In this document: positions 42,207 to 51,097 of the stretch, in pieces | Position numbering within the stretch: the stretch's first letter is position 1 | How the letters are laid out: every line of letters starts with the position of its first letter | Notes under the pieces: generated by a model | What the model saw: the letters and a program-made list of their open reading frames with translations, nothing else | The model's database searches: none | What the model was told of the DNA's origin: nothing | Translations under genes and position numbers: made by a program | From: Leadbetterella lacunae | GTDB lineage: Bacteria; Bacteroidota; Bacteroidia; Cytophagales; Spirosomataceae | NCBI RefSeq assembly: GCF_042649125.1 | Contig: NZ_JBHRYQ010000001.1 | Coordinates: forward strand, 2,480,001-2,544,000 | Length of the DNA: 64,000 nucleotides | Direction: 5' to 3'

Positions 42207-43571
42207 ATGAAAAACATTAATCAAAAATCAAGAAAAGCACAAATTCGAGGACTTTGGAAAAGGTCTATCGGTGGCTTAATGGTTTTGTTAGTTAGTTTAT
42301 TAACAAACACCCAAGTTTTTGCTCAGAAAACCACTACGCTGGAAACAGAAAAAGGAATATCTGCCGCTATAGCACCTTACAGTGCCGATGTCAGGAGTTA
42401 CATATTATTGGCAAGTCTTCAGCCCGACGTTTTGATGCAACTCAAAGAGGAGCAAAAACAAACAGCGGAAAGCTTCAGAAATATCATGAATAATTTTGAC
42501 CAGACCGAGCAAAGTCGGTTCTATACATTGTCGAGATATCCTGATTTAATGGAGCTTCTTAGTTCACTACCAAAAGGCAAATCGAACAATGAGATAATGG
42601 CGATTTTGCCATCTCAAGATCAAGATCTGCAAGAAGCGGCTTGGAAAATCTATAAAAACAACAAGTCCGAATTGTTGGAAATGGTCAACATGTATAGCCA
42701 AGCCGACATTGAGTTTCAAAATAGCATAAAATCTCTCGACCCAGATTCGCGTATGGCTTTTCAGAAACTTGCTCAAATGCCCGATGTGTTGACTCTACTA
42801 ACTGACAACATAGACTTAACAGCCAAACTAGGTGAACATTTTATAGCAGATAAAAACGGATTGACTTCAAACTTGGTTGCTCTTCACGATAGCTTAAATG
42901 TACAAAACCAGTATGAATATACGAAGTTTAAAGATGAGGTAGGAAACAATCCGGACGCAATGAGTGAACTCTCAAGAGCAGCACAAGACTATGCAAACCA
43001 AAACGGATATAACGTATCCCCTCCAAACAACTATAACAATTATACACAAAACATGTATAATAACCCTTATTCTTACTGGTTTGGTTATCCATCGTGGTAT
43101 GGTTCGCCTATGTGGTACCCAAATTCATTCTGGTATAACATGGGGCTTTATAGCGGCAACGGATTTGGCCTTTATGGTTTCCCCTCTTACGGCTTTGCCA
43201 ACTGGTTTTTTAGTCCAAGTGTGTATGTAAGATACCCAAACTTGTATAACAATTTTGGCAACTATTATAGAAACCAAGTGCATACACAAAGATTTGTGAG
43301 TCCAGCAAGCAGCGGCTTCATGAATGTAGCTCATAGCCACTTTAGTCCAAATGCTCCAAGAGGCTTAAACTACCTGAGTTCGGCATCTCACTACTCAAGA
43401 CCTATAAACTCAAATGTTACGCCATACAGAGCCACTTCAAGAGGAGATGCAGGCGGATACCATGGAGACTCATGGAGCAACTTTTCGAGAGAGAGTAGCT
43501 TTAACTCAGGTGCTGGTTTCAGAATGCCTTCTGGTGGTGGTGGATCAAGAGGCGGCGGCGGAAGACATTAA
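42207..43571 (+). CDS. exported protein with 40-residue repeats and an aromatic-rich region
   Basis: The 454-residue product has a long basic signal peptide (cleavage after FAQ, residue 40). Residues 60-200 show a helical repeat with about 40-residue spacing: PDVLMQL (73), PDLMELL (112), SELLEMV (154) and PDVLTLL (192). Residues about 270-355 are very rich in Tyr, Trp, Phe, Gly, Asn and Pro (for example NPYSYWFGYPSWYGSP). The C-terminus is Gly/Ser/Arg-rich and ends RGGGGRH. The repeat-plus-aromatic layout recalls the DUF3300 proteins, but I cannot confirm it. A surface or matrix role is plausible. It is monocistronic with a terminator. Confidence 0.78.
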   Translation: MKNINQKSRKAQIRGLWKRSIGGLMVLLVSLLTNTQVFAQKTTTLETEKGISAAIAPYSADVRSYILLASLQPDVLMQLKEEQKQTAESFRNIMNNFDQTEQSRFYTLSRYPDLMELLSSLPKGKSNNEIMAILPSQDQDLQEAAWKIYKNNKSELLEMVNMYSQADIEFQNSIKSLDPDSRMAFQKLAQMPDVLTLLTDNIDLTAKLGEHFIADKNGLTSNLVALHDSLNVQNQYEYTKFKDEVGNNPDAMSELSRAAQDYANQNGYNVSPPNNYNNYTQNMYNNPYSYWFGYPSWYGSPMWYPNSFWYNMGLYSGNGFGLYGFPSYGFANWFFSPSVYVRYPNLYNNFGNYYRNQVHTQRFVSPASSGFMNVAHSHFSPNAPRGLNYLSSASHYSRPINSNVTPYRATSRGDAGGYHGDSWSNFSRESSFNSGAGFRMPSGGGGSRGGGGRH

Positions 43572-43601
43572 TCCTGAATAATATTTTAACCTGTGAACCT
43601 G

Positions 43602-43635
43602 GAGTCGCTTCATTTTTGGAGCGGCTCTTTTTTTT
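43602..43635 (+). terminator. terminator of the aromatic-rich protein gene
   Basis: GAGTCGCT (43602-43609) pairs with AGCGGCTC (43620-43627) with one G-T pair, loop of 10, followed by eight T. Confidence 0.85.
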
Positions 43636-43716
43636 ATTCAAATAATAAACTTCTGTCTTTTCTTTTACTAAATCTCATTTAAATGAAACTTTCATTGCTC
43701 TTTTAATCAATTTTTA

Positions 43717-43736
43717 ATTTAGAATTTAATCTAAAT
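43717..43736. promoter_or_regulatory. palindrome upstream of the metal-efflux operon, candidate operator
   Basis: ATTTAGA, six bases, TCTAAAT is a perfect 7-bp inverted repeat about 40 bases before the TolC-like start. Its TTAGA/TCTAA core resembles the palindrome at 5727-5742 next to the DtxR-like gene, although the spacer is two bases longer. Confidence 0.4.
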
Positions 43737-43776
43737 ATATGTTAGCATCTGACTTTTGGATTATAAAAATAACAAA

Positions 43777-45036
43777 ATGAAAATTTTAATTATCCCATTT
43801 GTCTTTCTGATGTCACTCAATGCTTTTGCTCAAAAAGACACCCTAAAGTTGAGCCTTGAAAACGCAGAAAACACATTTCTCGATAAAAACCTGCAACTGA
43901 TAGCCAACAAGCTAAATATTGAAGAAAGCAAAGCCTACGAAATACAAGCAAAACTAAGGCCGAACCCAAACTTATATGTGGAGCAAATGCCATACAACTC
44001 TCAGAAAAAAGAGATTGTAGGTCTAAAACAATCAAATTCAGAGCAAATTGTTCAGTTTCAACAATTGTTTTTGTTGGCTCAAAAAAGACAAAAACAATTT
44101 GACTTGGCACAAGCAAATACGGAGCTAACAGGTCACATGATGGAGGAGTTACTTAGAAACTTGAAATTTCAATTGAGAAGCTCATTCTATGATGTTTACT
44201 ATTACCGCCAGGCTATAAATCTATACAATATAGAAATAGCTAAAATACAAGAAACTCTAAACCTATATCAGTCTCAGTTTGAAAAAGGCAATATCCCTTT
44301 AAAAGACATGAATAGACTAAGGGCGTATTTGATTTCTTTAAATACAGAAAAACAAGGCATCGCGAGCAACTACATAGATGCTCAGCATGACCTTGGTATC
44401 TTACTTAACCTTCCACAAGGATTAATTGTGGAACCAAAGGTAACACCAAACGAAGGAAATAGCGATAAATTGATTCCTGATTTCAAACAACTTTTTGACT
44501 TGGCTTTGGCAAACCGTCCCGACATGAAAATCGCGGATTCTTACCAAAATATTGCAAATAGAAACCTTAAGCTTCAAGAAGCACTTAAAACGCCAGACCT
44601 GAACATGCATCTAAACTTTGACCGTAACGGTAGTTTTATTGCAAATTATGTGGGCATTGGTGCAGATATGACTTTGCCTATTTTTAACAAAAACCAAGGG
44701 AATATTCAGGCTGCAAAAATCAGAGTTTTGGAAGCAAATAAAGGAAAAGAAATAACTAACCAAACGATTACCAAAGACATAGAAAGCAGCCTTGACAAAG
44801 CCCTGCAATCTGACAAACTCCTTAAATCGTTTGACTTAGCATTTACATCTAGTTTTACCGATTTTATTGATGGTGTGATAAAAAACTATGAAAAACGTAA
44901 TATCGACGTGGTAGAATTTATTGATTTCTTTGATTCTTATAAAGGAACAATTCTTCAAATCAATCAGCTTGAACACGATAGAAAATCGGCATTCGAAGGT
45001 CTCAATTTTACAGTAGGAACAACAATATTTAATTAA
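43777..45036 (+). CDS. TolC-family outer-membrane efflux protein (CzcC-like)
   Basis: The protein, 419 residues from the ATG at 43777, has a signal peptide (cleavage after FAQ) and the two-fold TolC repeat of long coiled helices. SLENAENTFLDKNLQLIANKLNI and AKLRPNPNLYVEQ are typical of CzcC-type outer membrane factors. The in-frame TTG at 43756 is a less likely start since the signal peptide begins at the ATG. It is the first of three genes that encode a full tripartite metal pump, 7 bases before the adaptor gene. The protein forms the outer-membrane and periplasmic channel. Confidence 0.92.
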   Translation: MKILIIPFVFLMSLNAFAQKDTLKLSLENAENTFLDKNLQLIANKLNIEESKAYEIQAKLRPNPNLYVEQMPYNSQKKEIVGLKQSNSEQIVQFQQLFLLAQKRQKQFDLAQANTELTGHMMEELLRNLKFQLRSSFYDVYYYRQAINLYNIEIAKIQETLNLYQSQFEKGNIPLKDMNRLRAYLISLNTEKQGIASNYIDAQHDLGILLNLPQGLIVEPKVTPNEGNSDKLIPDFKQLFDLALANRPDMKIADSYQNIANRNLKLQEALKTPDLNMHLNFDRNGSFIANYVGIGADMTLPIFNKNQGNIQAAKIRVLEANKGKEITNQTITKDIESSLDKALQSDKLLKSFDLAFTSSFTDFIDGVIKNYEKRNIDVVEFIDFFDSYKGTILQINQLEHDRKSAFEGLNFTVGTTIFN

Positions 45037-45043
45037 TATAAAA

Positions 45044-46120
45044 ATGAAAATCTCACGTATTTTATTCAGTGTTATCATATTTGGAACGACGGCCTGTGGT
45101 TCAGCAAAAAAAGAAACAGCTACACAAACTGCCGCTGAAGAAGCTCCCGCTGATTCTTTGAGTTTATTTACAGTTGGAGTAGACCATGTAAAAAACAAAC
45201 TAAGTTTATCGGGCAAAGTATCATACAATCAAGACAAAATCACCAAAGTATTCAGCCTAGTGAGTGGGCACATGCAAGACGTAAAATCAGTGCTTGGCGA
45301 CTACGTAAAGGCCGGACAAGTATTGGCGATCATACAGAGTGGCGACCTTGCTGATTTACAACAGAATGCAGTAAGTGCAAAAAGCCAATTGTCAGTGGCT
45401 CAAAAAAACTTACAAGTAACAAAAGACATGTCTGACGCTGGATTGGCTTCGCAAAAAGACTTAGTAGCCGCACAAGAAATGGTGGAGTCAGCAAAAGGAG
45501 AAGTTAGAAGAGTAGCGGCTCGTCAAAACATATTGGGTTCATCGGCTTCAACTTATTACATCAAAGCACCTGTAAGTGGTTTTATAGTAGAAAAAAATGC
45601 ACAACCTGGCATGGAACTTAGATCTGATGATCCCGAAAGTTTATTTACAATCAGCAACTTAGACCCGATTTGGATTTTGGCAAATGTGTATGAAAACGAT
45701 GTTTCTAAAATTAAACTCGGTCAAGAAGCTAAAATCACTACGCTGTCTTACCCCGACAAAGTTTATACAGGAAGAATAGATAAAATATTTAACATGCTAG
45801 ACCCCGAAAGCAAAACAATGAAAGTCAGAGTTACGCTTTCTAACGCCGATTTTTTACTTAAACCCGAAATGTTTGCTAAGGTAAACTTGGAGTACGGTTT
45901 TAGCGAAAACAAGCTGATTGTACCTAGTGAATCTATCATTTTTGATAACAACAAAAACTACGTTGTGATAGGCACCAATTTTAAGGATTTAAAAATCGTA
46001 CCGGTTGATGTATTTCAAAAAGTAGACGACATAACATTTCTAAACGGAGGTGTAAATTCAGGAGATAAAATAGTGAAAGAGAACGCTTATTTGCTTTACA
46101 ATTCACTTACTAAAAACTAA
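45044..46120 (+). CDS. RND efflux periplasmic adaptor lipoprotein (CzcB-like)
   Basis: The 358-residue product has a lipobox (FGTTAC, Cys at residue 18), then the membrane fusion layout: barrel-sandwich half (SGHMQDVKSVLGDYVKAGQVLA, about 73-94), helical hairpin (about 100-165), second half (IKAPVSGFIVEKNAQPGMEL), and beta-barrel and membrane-proximal domains. The biotinyl-lipoyl-like halves close around the hairpin as in CusB and CzcB. The position between the TolC and pump genes fixes its role: it links the pump to the outer channel and may pass metal. Confidence 0.93.
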   Translation: MKISRILFSVIIFGTTACGSAKKETATQTAAEEAPADSLSLFTVGVDHVKNKLSLSGKVSYNQDKITKVFSLVSGHMQDVKSVLGDYVKAGQVLAIIQSGDLADLQQNAVSAKSQLSVAQKNLQVTKDMSDAGLASQKDLVAAQEMVESAKGEVRRVAARQNILGSSASTYYIKAPVSGFIVEKNAQPGMELRSDDPESLFTISNLDPIWILANVYENDVSKIKLGQEAKITTLSYPDKVYTGRIDKIFNMLDPESKTMKVRVTLSNADFLLKPEMFAKVNLEYGFSENKLIVPSESIIFDNNKNYVVIGTNFKDLKIVPVDVFQKVDDITFLNGGVNSGDKIVKENAYLLYNSLTKN

Positions 46121-46185
46121 TAGTCTTTTTCACAAAGAGTCTTGATTTTAAATAAGATTTAACACCAGAAACTCTGGTTAAAAAC

Positions 46186-49100
46186 ATGAACAAATTCATT
46201 GAAAGTATTCTTTCGTTTTCCCTAAGAAATAAATATTTCGTATTCTTTCTGACCATTTTGGCCGTGGTGGGAGGATATATTGCCTATCAAAACACCCCAA
46301 TTGATGCCTTTCCCGATGTAACGAATACCCAGATAACCATAATAACCCAATGGCCCGGTAGAAGTGCAGAGGAAGTTGAGAAGTTTGTAACGATTCCGAT
46401 CGAAATTGGACTAAACCCAACTCAGAAAAAAACGGATATTCGCTCCACTACGGTTTTTGGTTTGTCGGTAGTTAAAATCATATTTAACGACGACGCAGAC
46501 GATACTTTTGCAAGGCAGCAAGTTAATAACCTAATTGGGAGCATATCGCTGCCTGACGGCGTGGATCCAGATATTCAGCCGCCTTATGGTCCTACAGGCG
46601 AGATTTTTAGATATACACTTGACAGCAAAACCAAAACACCAAGAGAGTTAAAAACCCTACAAGACTGGGTGATTGACAGGCAACTAAAAGGCGTACCTGG
46701 AGTAGCTGACGTAGTGAGTTTTGGTGGTGAAGTAAAAACATATGAGATAAGTGTAGATCCAAACAAATTGTTAGACTACGGCATATCGCCTTTAGATGTT
46801 TATCGTGCGGTTTCTAATTCAAACATAAATGTAGGTGGAGACGTAATCCAAAAAAATTCGGAGGCTTATGTGGTTAGAGGCCTTGGCCTTTTAACAGACA
46901 TGGACGATATCAGGAAAATTATTGTCAAAAATGTAAATGGCGTACCGATTTTTGTAGAGCAAGTAGCCAATGTCTTTGAAAGTGCACTACCAAGACTAGG
47001 ACAAGCCGGAAGAGACAAACAGTCTGACGTAGTGGAATGTATAGTGGTGATGCGTAAAGGCGAAAACCCTACGGAGACTATTGCCAAAGTAAAAGCAAAA
47101 ATAGAAGAACTAAACACCTCTATTTTGCCAAAAGATGTACAAATAAACACGTTTTATAACCGCGAAAACCTAATAAATTTTGCCACGCACACGGTGATTC
47201 ATAACCTGATAGAAGGAATTCTATTAGTGACCTTTGTGGTTTTAATTTTCATGGCAGACTGGCGAACCACCATTGCAGTTTCTATCGTGATACCACTGGC
47301 CTTGTTGTTTGCTTTTATTTGTTTACGACTCAAAGGTATGAACGCCAACTTGCTTTCCATGGGAGCCATTGACTTTGGTATTATCGTAGATGGGGCCGTC
47401 GTTATGGTGGAGGGAGTATTTGTGATGCTCGATCACCTCGCAAACAAAGTGGGCATGGATAAGTTTAACAAACTTGCCAAAATGAAACTGATAAAAAAGA
47501 CAGGCACAGAGCTTGGAAAGGCTATTTTCTTTTCAAAACTAATTATAATCACCTGCTTAATGCCGATTTTTAGTTTCCAAAAAGTAGAAGGGAAAATGTT
47601 CTCTCCGTTGGCATGGACTTTGGGTTTTGCCCTGATGGGAGCTTTGATTTTTACACTTACTTTGGTTCCGGTTTTAGCAAGCATTTTGCTCAAAAAGAAT
47701 GTTAAAGAGAAGCATAATCCTTTTGTTATTTTTATTGAAAAAAATGTAATGAAGGCTTTTAACTATACATTTCACCACAAAAAAAACGCACTTTTAGTCA
47801 CATTGGTAATAATGGTGGTTGGCTTTGGGTCATTTAAGTTTTTGGGTACTGAGTTTTTGCCAGAGCTAAACGAGGGTTCTATTTATGTAAGAGCCAATAT
47901 GCCAATGGGTATTTCGCTCGACGAGTCGGTAAAATATACCCAAGGCATGAGAAAACTATTCGGTTCGTTCCCAGAGGTACATGCGGTTATATCACAAACA
48001 GGAAGACCAAATGACGGAACAGACGCCACTGGTTTTTATAACATTGAGTTTTTGATAGATATTTATCCAAAAGAAGAATGGAAAAGGCCCATCAGTAAAG
48101 AAGAATTAATAGCAGAAATGCAGAAAAAACTGGAGGTTTATAAAGGTGTAGACTTTAACTTCTCGCAGCCTATCATGGACAACGTAGAAGAAGCAGTGTC
48201 AGGCGTAAAAGGCTCAATAGCCGTAAAAGTTTATGGACAAGACTTTAATACACTTGCCAAAATCACGAATGATGTATATGGCCAGCTTCATACTGTAAAT
48301 GGTATAGAAGACCTTGGAGCTATCAAAAACATAGGTCAACCCGAGCTTAGAATAGAACTAGACAAAGACAATTTGGCCCTATATGGCGTAAACAAAAGCG
48401 ATGCCCAAGCCGAAATAGAAATGGCTATCGGAGGTAAAGCTGCCACGCAGATATATGAAGGAGAGCGTAAATTTGATTTGAGAATCAGATTTCAACCCGA
48501 ATACCGAAACTCTGAGGAGGCGATTGGTAAACTTATGATTCCTACCATGAATGGCAATCAGGTGCCACTATCAGAAATCGCGAAAATATATACGCAAACT
48601 GGCCCAATCTTGATATTTAGAGAAGCCAACCAAAGATACGGAGCGGTTAAGTTTTCGGTAAGAGGAAGAGACATGGGCAGTGCCATTGAAGAAGCCCAAG
48701 CAAAAGTGAACAAAAACGTAACTATTCCGGCCGGTTATACCGTTAAATGGGCGGGAGATTTTGAAAACCAGCAGCGAGCTTCGGCCAGATTAGCTCAAGT
48801 GGTGCCTATTAGTTTAATTATCATCTTTTTGATTCTGTTTACACTTTTCGGAAATATCAAAGACGCTAGTTTGGTATTGATAAATGTGCCTTTTGCAATT
48901 GTGGGTGGAATTGCCGCTTTGCTCATAACCCAAACCAACTTCAGTATATCAGCGGGTATCGGCTTTATCGCACTATTTGGTATCTGTATCCAAAACGGCG
49001 TAATTCTGACCTCGGTATTTAACTCGAATATTAAAGCCAAGATGCCCTTTGACCTAGCCATAAAAGAAGGAGTAAGGTCGAGAATTAGGCCGGTTATTAT

Positions 49101-49299
49101 GACTGCACTGATGGCGGCAATTGGGCTATTACCTGCCGCAATCTCAACCGGAATAGGCTCTGAAACCCAAAAACCACTGGCTAGAGTAGTAATCGGAGGT
49201 TTAGTTTCAGCCACATTCCTAACACTTTTAGTGTTTCCGATTATTTACAAATTTTTCAATAGACACCATGATTTAAATATCAAAAATCTAGAAGACTAA
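46186..49299 (+). CDS. heavy-metal efflux RND pump (CzcA/CusA family)
   Basis: The 1037-residue product has the RND topology: 12 helices with two large periplasmic loops. The heavy-metal signature DFGIIVDGAVVMVEG in helix 4 gives Asp396, Asp402 and Glu409, which correspond to the proton-relay residues of CzcA. IDAFPDVTNTQ and WPGRSAEEVEKFVTIPIE near the start are also family marks. The relay pattern with two acidic residues favours divalent ions such as Zn, Co, Cd or Ni over Cu(I)/Ag(I), but the ion cannot be fixed. The strong terminator after it closes the operon. Confidence 0.95.
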   Translation: MNKFIESILSFSLRNKYFVFFLTILAVVGGYIAYQNTPIDAFPDVTNTQITIITQWPGRSAEEVEKFVTIPIEIGLNPTQKKTDIRSTTVFGLSVVKIIFNDDADDTFARQQVNNLIGSISLPDGVDPDIQPPYGPTGEIFRYTLDSKTKTPRELKTLQDWVIDRQLKGVPGVADVVSFGGEVKTYEISVDPNKLLDYGISPLDVYRAVSNSNINVGGDVIQKNSEAYVVRGLGLLTDMDDIRKIIVKNVNGVPIFVEQVANVFESALPRLGQAGRDKQSDVVECIVVMRKGENPTETIAKVKAKIEELNTSILPKDVQINTFYNRENLINFATHTVIHNLIEGILLVTFVVLIFMADWRTTIAVSIVIPLALLFAFICLRLKGMNANLLSMGAIDFGIIVDGAVVMVEGVFVMLDHLANKVGMDKFNKLAKMKLIKKTGTELGKAIFFSKLIIITCLMPIFSFQKVEGKMFSPLAWTLGFALMGALIFTLTLVPVLASILLKKNVKEKHNPFVIFIEKNVMKAFNYTFHHKKNALLVTLVIMVVGFGSFKFLGTEFLPELNEGSIYVRANMPMGISLDESVKYTQGMRKLFGSFPEVHAVISQTGRPNDGTDATGFYNIEFLIDIYPKEEWKRPISKEELIAEMQKKLEVYKGVDFNFSQPIMDNVEEAVSGVKGSIAVKVYGQDFNTLAKITNDVYGQLHTVNGIEDLGAIKNIGQPELRIELDKDNLALYGVNKSDAQAEIEMAIGGKAATQIYEGERKFDLRIRFQPEYRNSEEAIGKLMIPTMNGNQVPLSEIAKIYTQTGPILIFREANQRYGAVKFSVRGRDMGSAIEEAQAKVNKNVTIPAGYTVKWAGDFENQQRASARLAQVVPISLIIIFLILFTLFGNIKDASLVLINVPFAIVGGIAALLITQTNFSISAGIGFIALFGICIQNGVILTSVFNSNIKAKMPFDLAIKEGVRSRIRPVIMTALMAAIGLLPAAISTGIGSETQKPLARVVIGGLVSATFLTLLVFPIIYKFFNRHHDLNIKNLED

Positions 49300-49315
49300 A
49301 GTATAGTTAGCATAT

Positions 49316-49356
49316 AAAAAGAGCGGCCATTTTAAAAAATGGCCGCTCTTTTTTTT
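49316..49356. terminator. bidirectional terminator after the pump gene
   Basis: GAGCGGCCATTTT and AAAATGGCCGCTC form a perfect 13-bp stem with flanking A and T runs. It separates the pump gene and the convergent barrel-like gene. Confidence 0.95.
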
Positions 49357-49376
49357 ACCAAAACCAAAATCTAAAA

Positions 49377-50054
49377 TCACTTTTTTTCTTTTCGTTTAAG
49401 TCTCCATTTTTTCAAATCCCTGCCCATAGTGTCGGTATAAAAAGAAAACCCATAACTATAATAAGGCCCACTAAACTCGTTACTTAGCCTATATGCTTTT
49501 AAACTTTGCCTATAGCCTGCCATTAAACTAAATCCGATGTATCGAGTTGCCTTATACTCTACATAAAAACCCAATTGAATCGGCACAAACACATCTTTCT
49601 TTTTCCATATCAAAATATCATCTTTGAGCGAATTTCTAGTTACGTTTCCGGTCCCTATGCCTATTTCAACCGGCAAACTTATACGCCATCGGTTTGAATA
49701 TTTCAAATAAGGAAAATACATTAAATTATAATAATATAAATCGGTATGCGTGTAGTAATCTACGTTTACCAACTTAGCCCTATCTCTTCTCAAATCTATA
49801 AATCGCTGTTTGTTATTATAGTTTACCCAATAGTATCCCAATGTTATTTCTGAGCGATTTTTGCCATACGCAATACCCGAATTTATCCCGATAATATTCA
49901 CGAACTTTTTGTTAGCAATAGAGCTTCTACCGTCCATATTTATGGTCCAGTCAAGTTTGGTATATTTGGTAGTATCAGGCGTTAAAAAGTATTTTAAGCC
50001 ACTTTGAGCAGAGGCAAAAAAAGGTATAAAAACAAATGCAAAAATATATCTCAA
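49377..50054 (-). CDS. hypothetical outer-membrane beta-barrel-like protein
   Basis: The 225-residue product has a signal peptide (cleavage after ASAQ, about residue 17) and a mature part of alternating polar and aromatic residues in about eight to ten short strands (GYYWVNYNN, YYYNLMYFPYLKY, PIQLGFYVEYKATRY). This suits a small barrel. It ends in a basic tail, KKWRLKRKEKK, which is unlike the aromatic C-terminus of most barrels. No family is recognised. Confidence 0.72.
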   Translation of the reverse strand: MRYIFAFVFIPFFASAQSGLKYFLTPDTTKYTKLDWTINMDGRSSIANKKFVNIIGINSGIAYGKNRSEITLGYYWVNYNNKQRFIDLRRDRAKLVNVDYYTHTDLYYYNLMYFPYLKYSNRWRISLPVEIGIGTGNVTRNSLKDDILIWKKKDVFVPIQLGFYVEYKATRYIGFSLMAGYRQSLKAYRLSNEFSGPYYSYGFSFYTDTMGRDLKKWRLKRKEKK

Positions 50055-50209
50055 GTTGAACTTATTTTTTTTTCTTTAATTCAAAAAGACGTCTAAATGT
50101 AGCAAAAAATAAAATATTTAAGTACTTAAAGCACTAATTTGTAAACTTTAAAAACTCAATAATACAGTTTCACAGGTTTAAAACAACTAAACACGTAGCC
50201 CCTTTAAAC

Positions 50210-50246
50210 GCAAAAACAGGACTCATCATCCATAGATAAATCCTGC
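50210..50246 (-). terminator. weak terminator after the virJ-like gene
   Basis: On the minus strand CAGGA pairs with TCCTG (50245-50241 with 50221-50217), a long loop, and five T follow. The short stem makes this uncertain. The rest of 50055-50325 shows no feature. Confidence 0.3.
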
Positions 50247-50325
50247 TTCAAAATAGGTTTTACTTTTTTAGAACCAATAAACCATGTTAGTAATCGAGGT
50301 TGGTACTTAAAAACAGGCTAATCGT

Positions 50326-51063
50326 TTATTTCAAACGTTCATTTATTATTGCCACCATGCCTTTATAGTTTTCTTCGTAATGGTGACTTCCATATAGTAT
50401 TTTAACTCGAACTCCTTCATTTTTAAACCCTTGAATATCTACTTCGTCTTCGTCCTGACCAAATACACACGTTAAGTTCGCATCTTTAATTTTCTTAGCT
50501 TCTGCCAATACATTGTATTTTCCTTCTTTACCCAAATTGAGCATATCTGCCAAATGAATTTCAAAATCACCCGTTTTATTGGGAGAAAACATGATTATTT
50601 CATTTATTCTACTTTTTATATCTGCAGGCAGTAAATTACCCACAAAAGGTACCACATTGGCCCCAAAAGAAAACCCTACCAATATCACCTCCTTATGTTT
50701 CCACTTTTCTTGATATATGTTTATTAATTTTTGAAAATCTTTGGTGGTTTGAGCTGGAGTTTTTTTACTCCAAAAGTATTTCTGAGCGTCTAAACCTACT
50801 ACCGAATACCCCTCTTTTTGTAAAGCCAAAGCAAATGACTCCGCAAAGGTGGTCCAGCCGCCATCGCCAGAAATAAAGAACACAAAAGGCTTGTTGGCAC
50901 TCGAATAAAACTCATGAATGGGAAAACCTTTTTCAGCGGATTCTAGGTCTGAAGAAACTACTATATAATTAATTTGCACATCCCCAATCGGTTGAGCGAT
51001 ATCTGTATTCGCTTGAGTGCTGATAGAAACCAGCAAACAAAAAGATAAAATCACATTTTTCAT
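50326..51063 (-). CDS. VirJ/AcvB-like alpha/beta hydrolase, likely aminoacyl-phosphatidylglycerol hydrolase
   Basis: The 245-residue product has a signal peptide (cleavage near TQA, about residue 18) and the VirJ domain of an alpha/beta hydrolase: FISGDGGWTTF (about 63-73, oxyanion region), nucleophile in GFSFGANV (Ser132), acidic residues in FGQDEDEVD (about 202-209) and His in GSHHYEENY (227-228). In Agrobacterium and other bacteria AcvB/VirJ proteins hydrolyse lysyl-phosphatidylglycerol in the periplasm. It follows mprF by 34 bases on the same strand, which supports the same role. The aminoacyl group acted on is not known. Confidence 0.88.
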   Translation of the reverse strand: MKNVILSFCLLVSISTQANTDIAQPIGDVQINYIVVSSDLESAEKGFPIHEFYSSANKPFVFFISGDGGWTTFAESFALALQKEGYSVVGLDAQKYFWSKKTPAQTTKDFQKLINIYQEKWKHKEVILVGFSFGANVVPFVGNLLPADIKSRINEIIMFSPNKTGDFEIHLADMLNLGKEGKYNVLAEAKKIKDANLTCVFGQDEDEVDIQGFKNEGVRVKILYGSHHYEENYKGMVAIINERLK

Positions 51064-51097
51064 TTTTAAAATAAGTTCTTAGTTATTATATTATAAA

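Noticed and set aside
44836..45228. 130-codon open frame opposite the end of the TolC-like gene and the start of the adaptor gene
   Set aside because: Both overlapped genes are well supported by family motifs and position. The antisense product is low in complexity and has no motif.
48795..49214. 139-codon minus-strand frame inside the RND pump gene
   Set aside because: It lies in the region of conserved membrane helices of the pump, where hydrophobic codons give long antisense frames.
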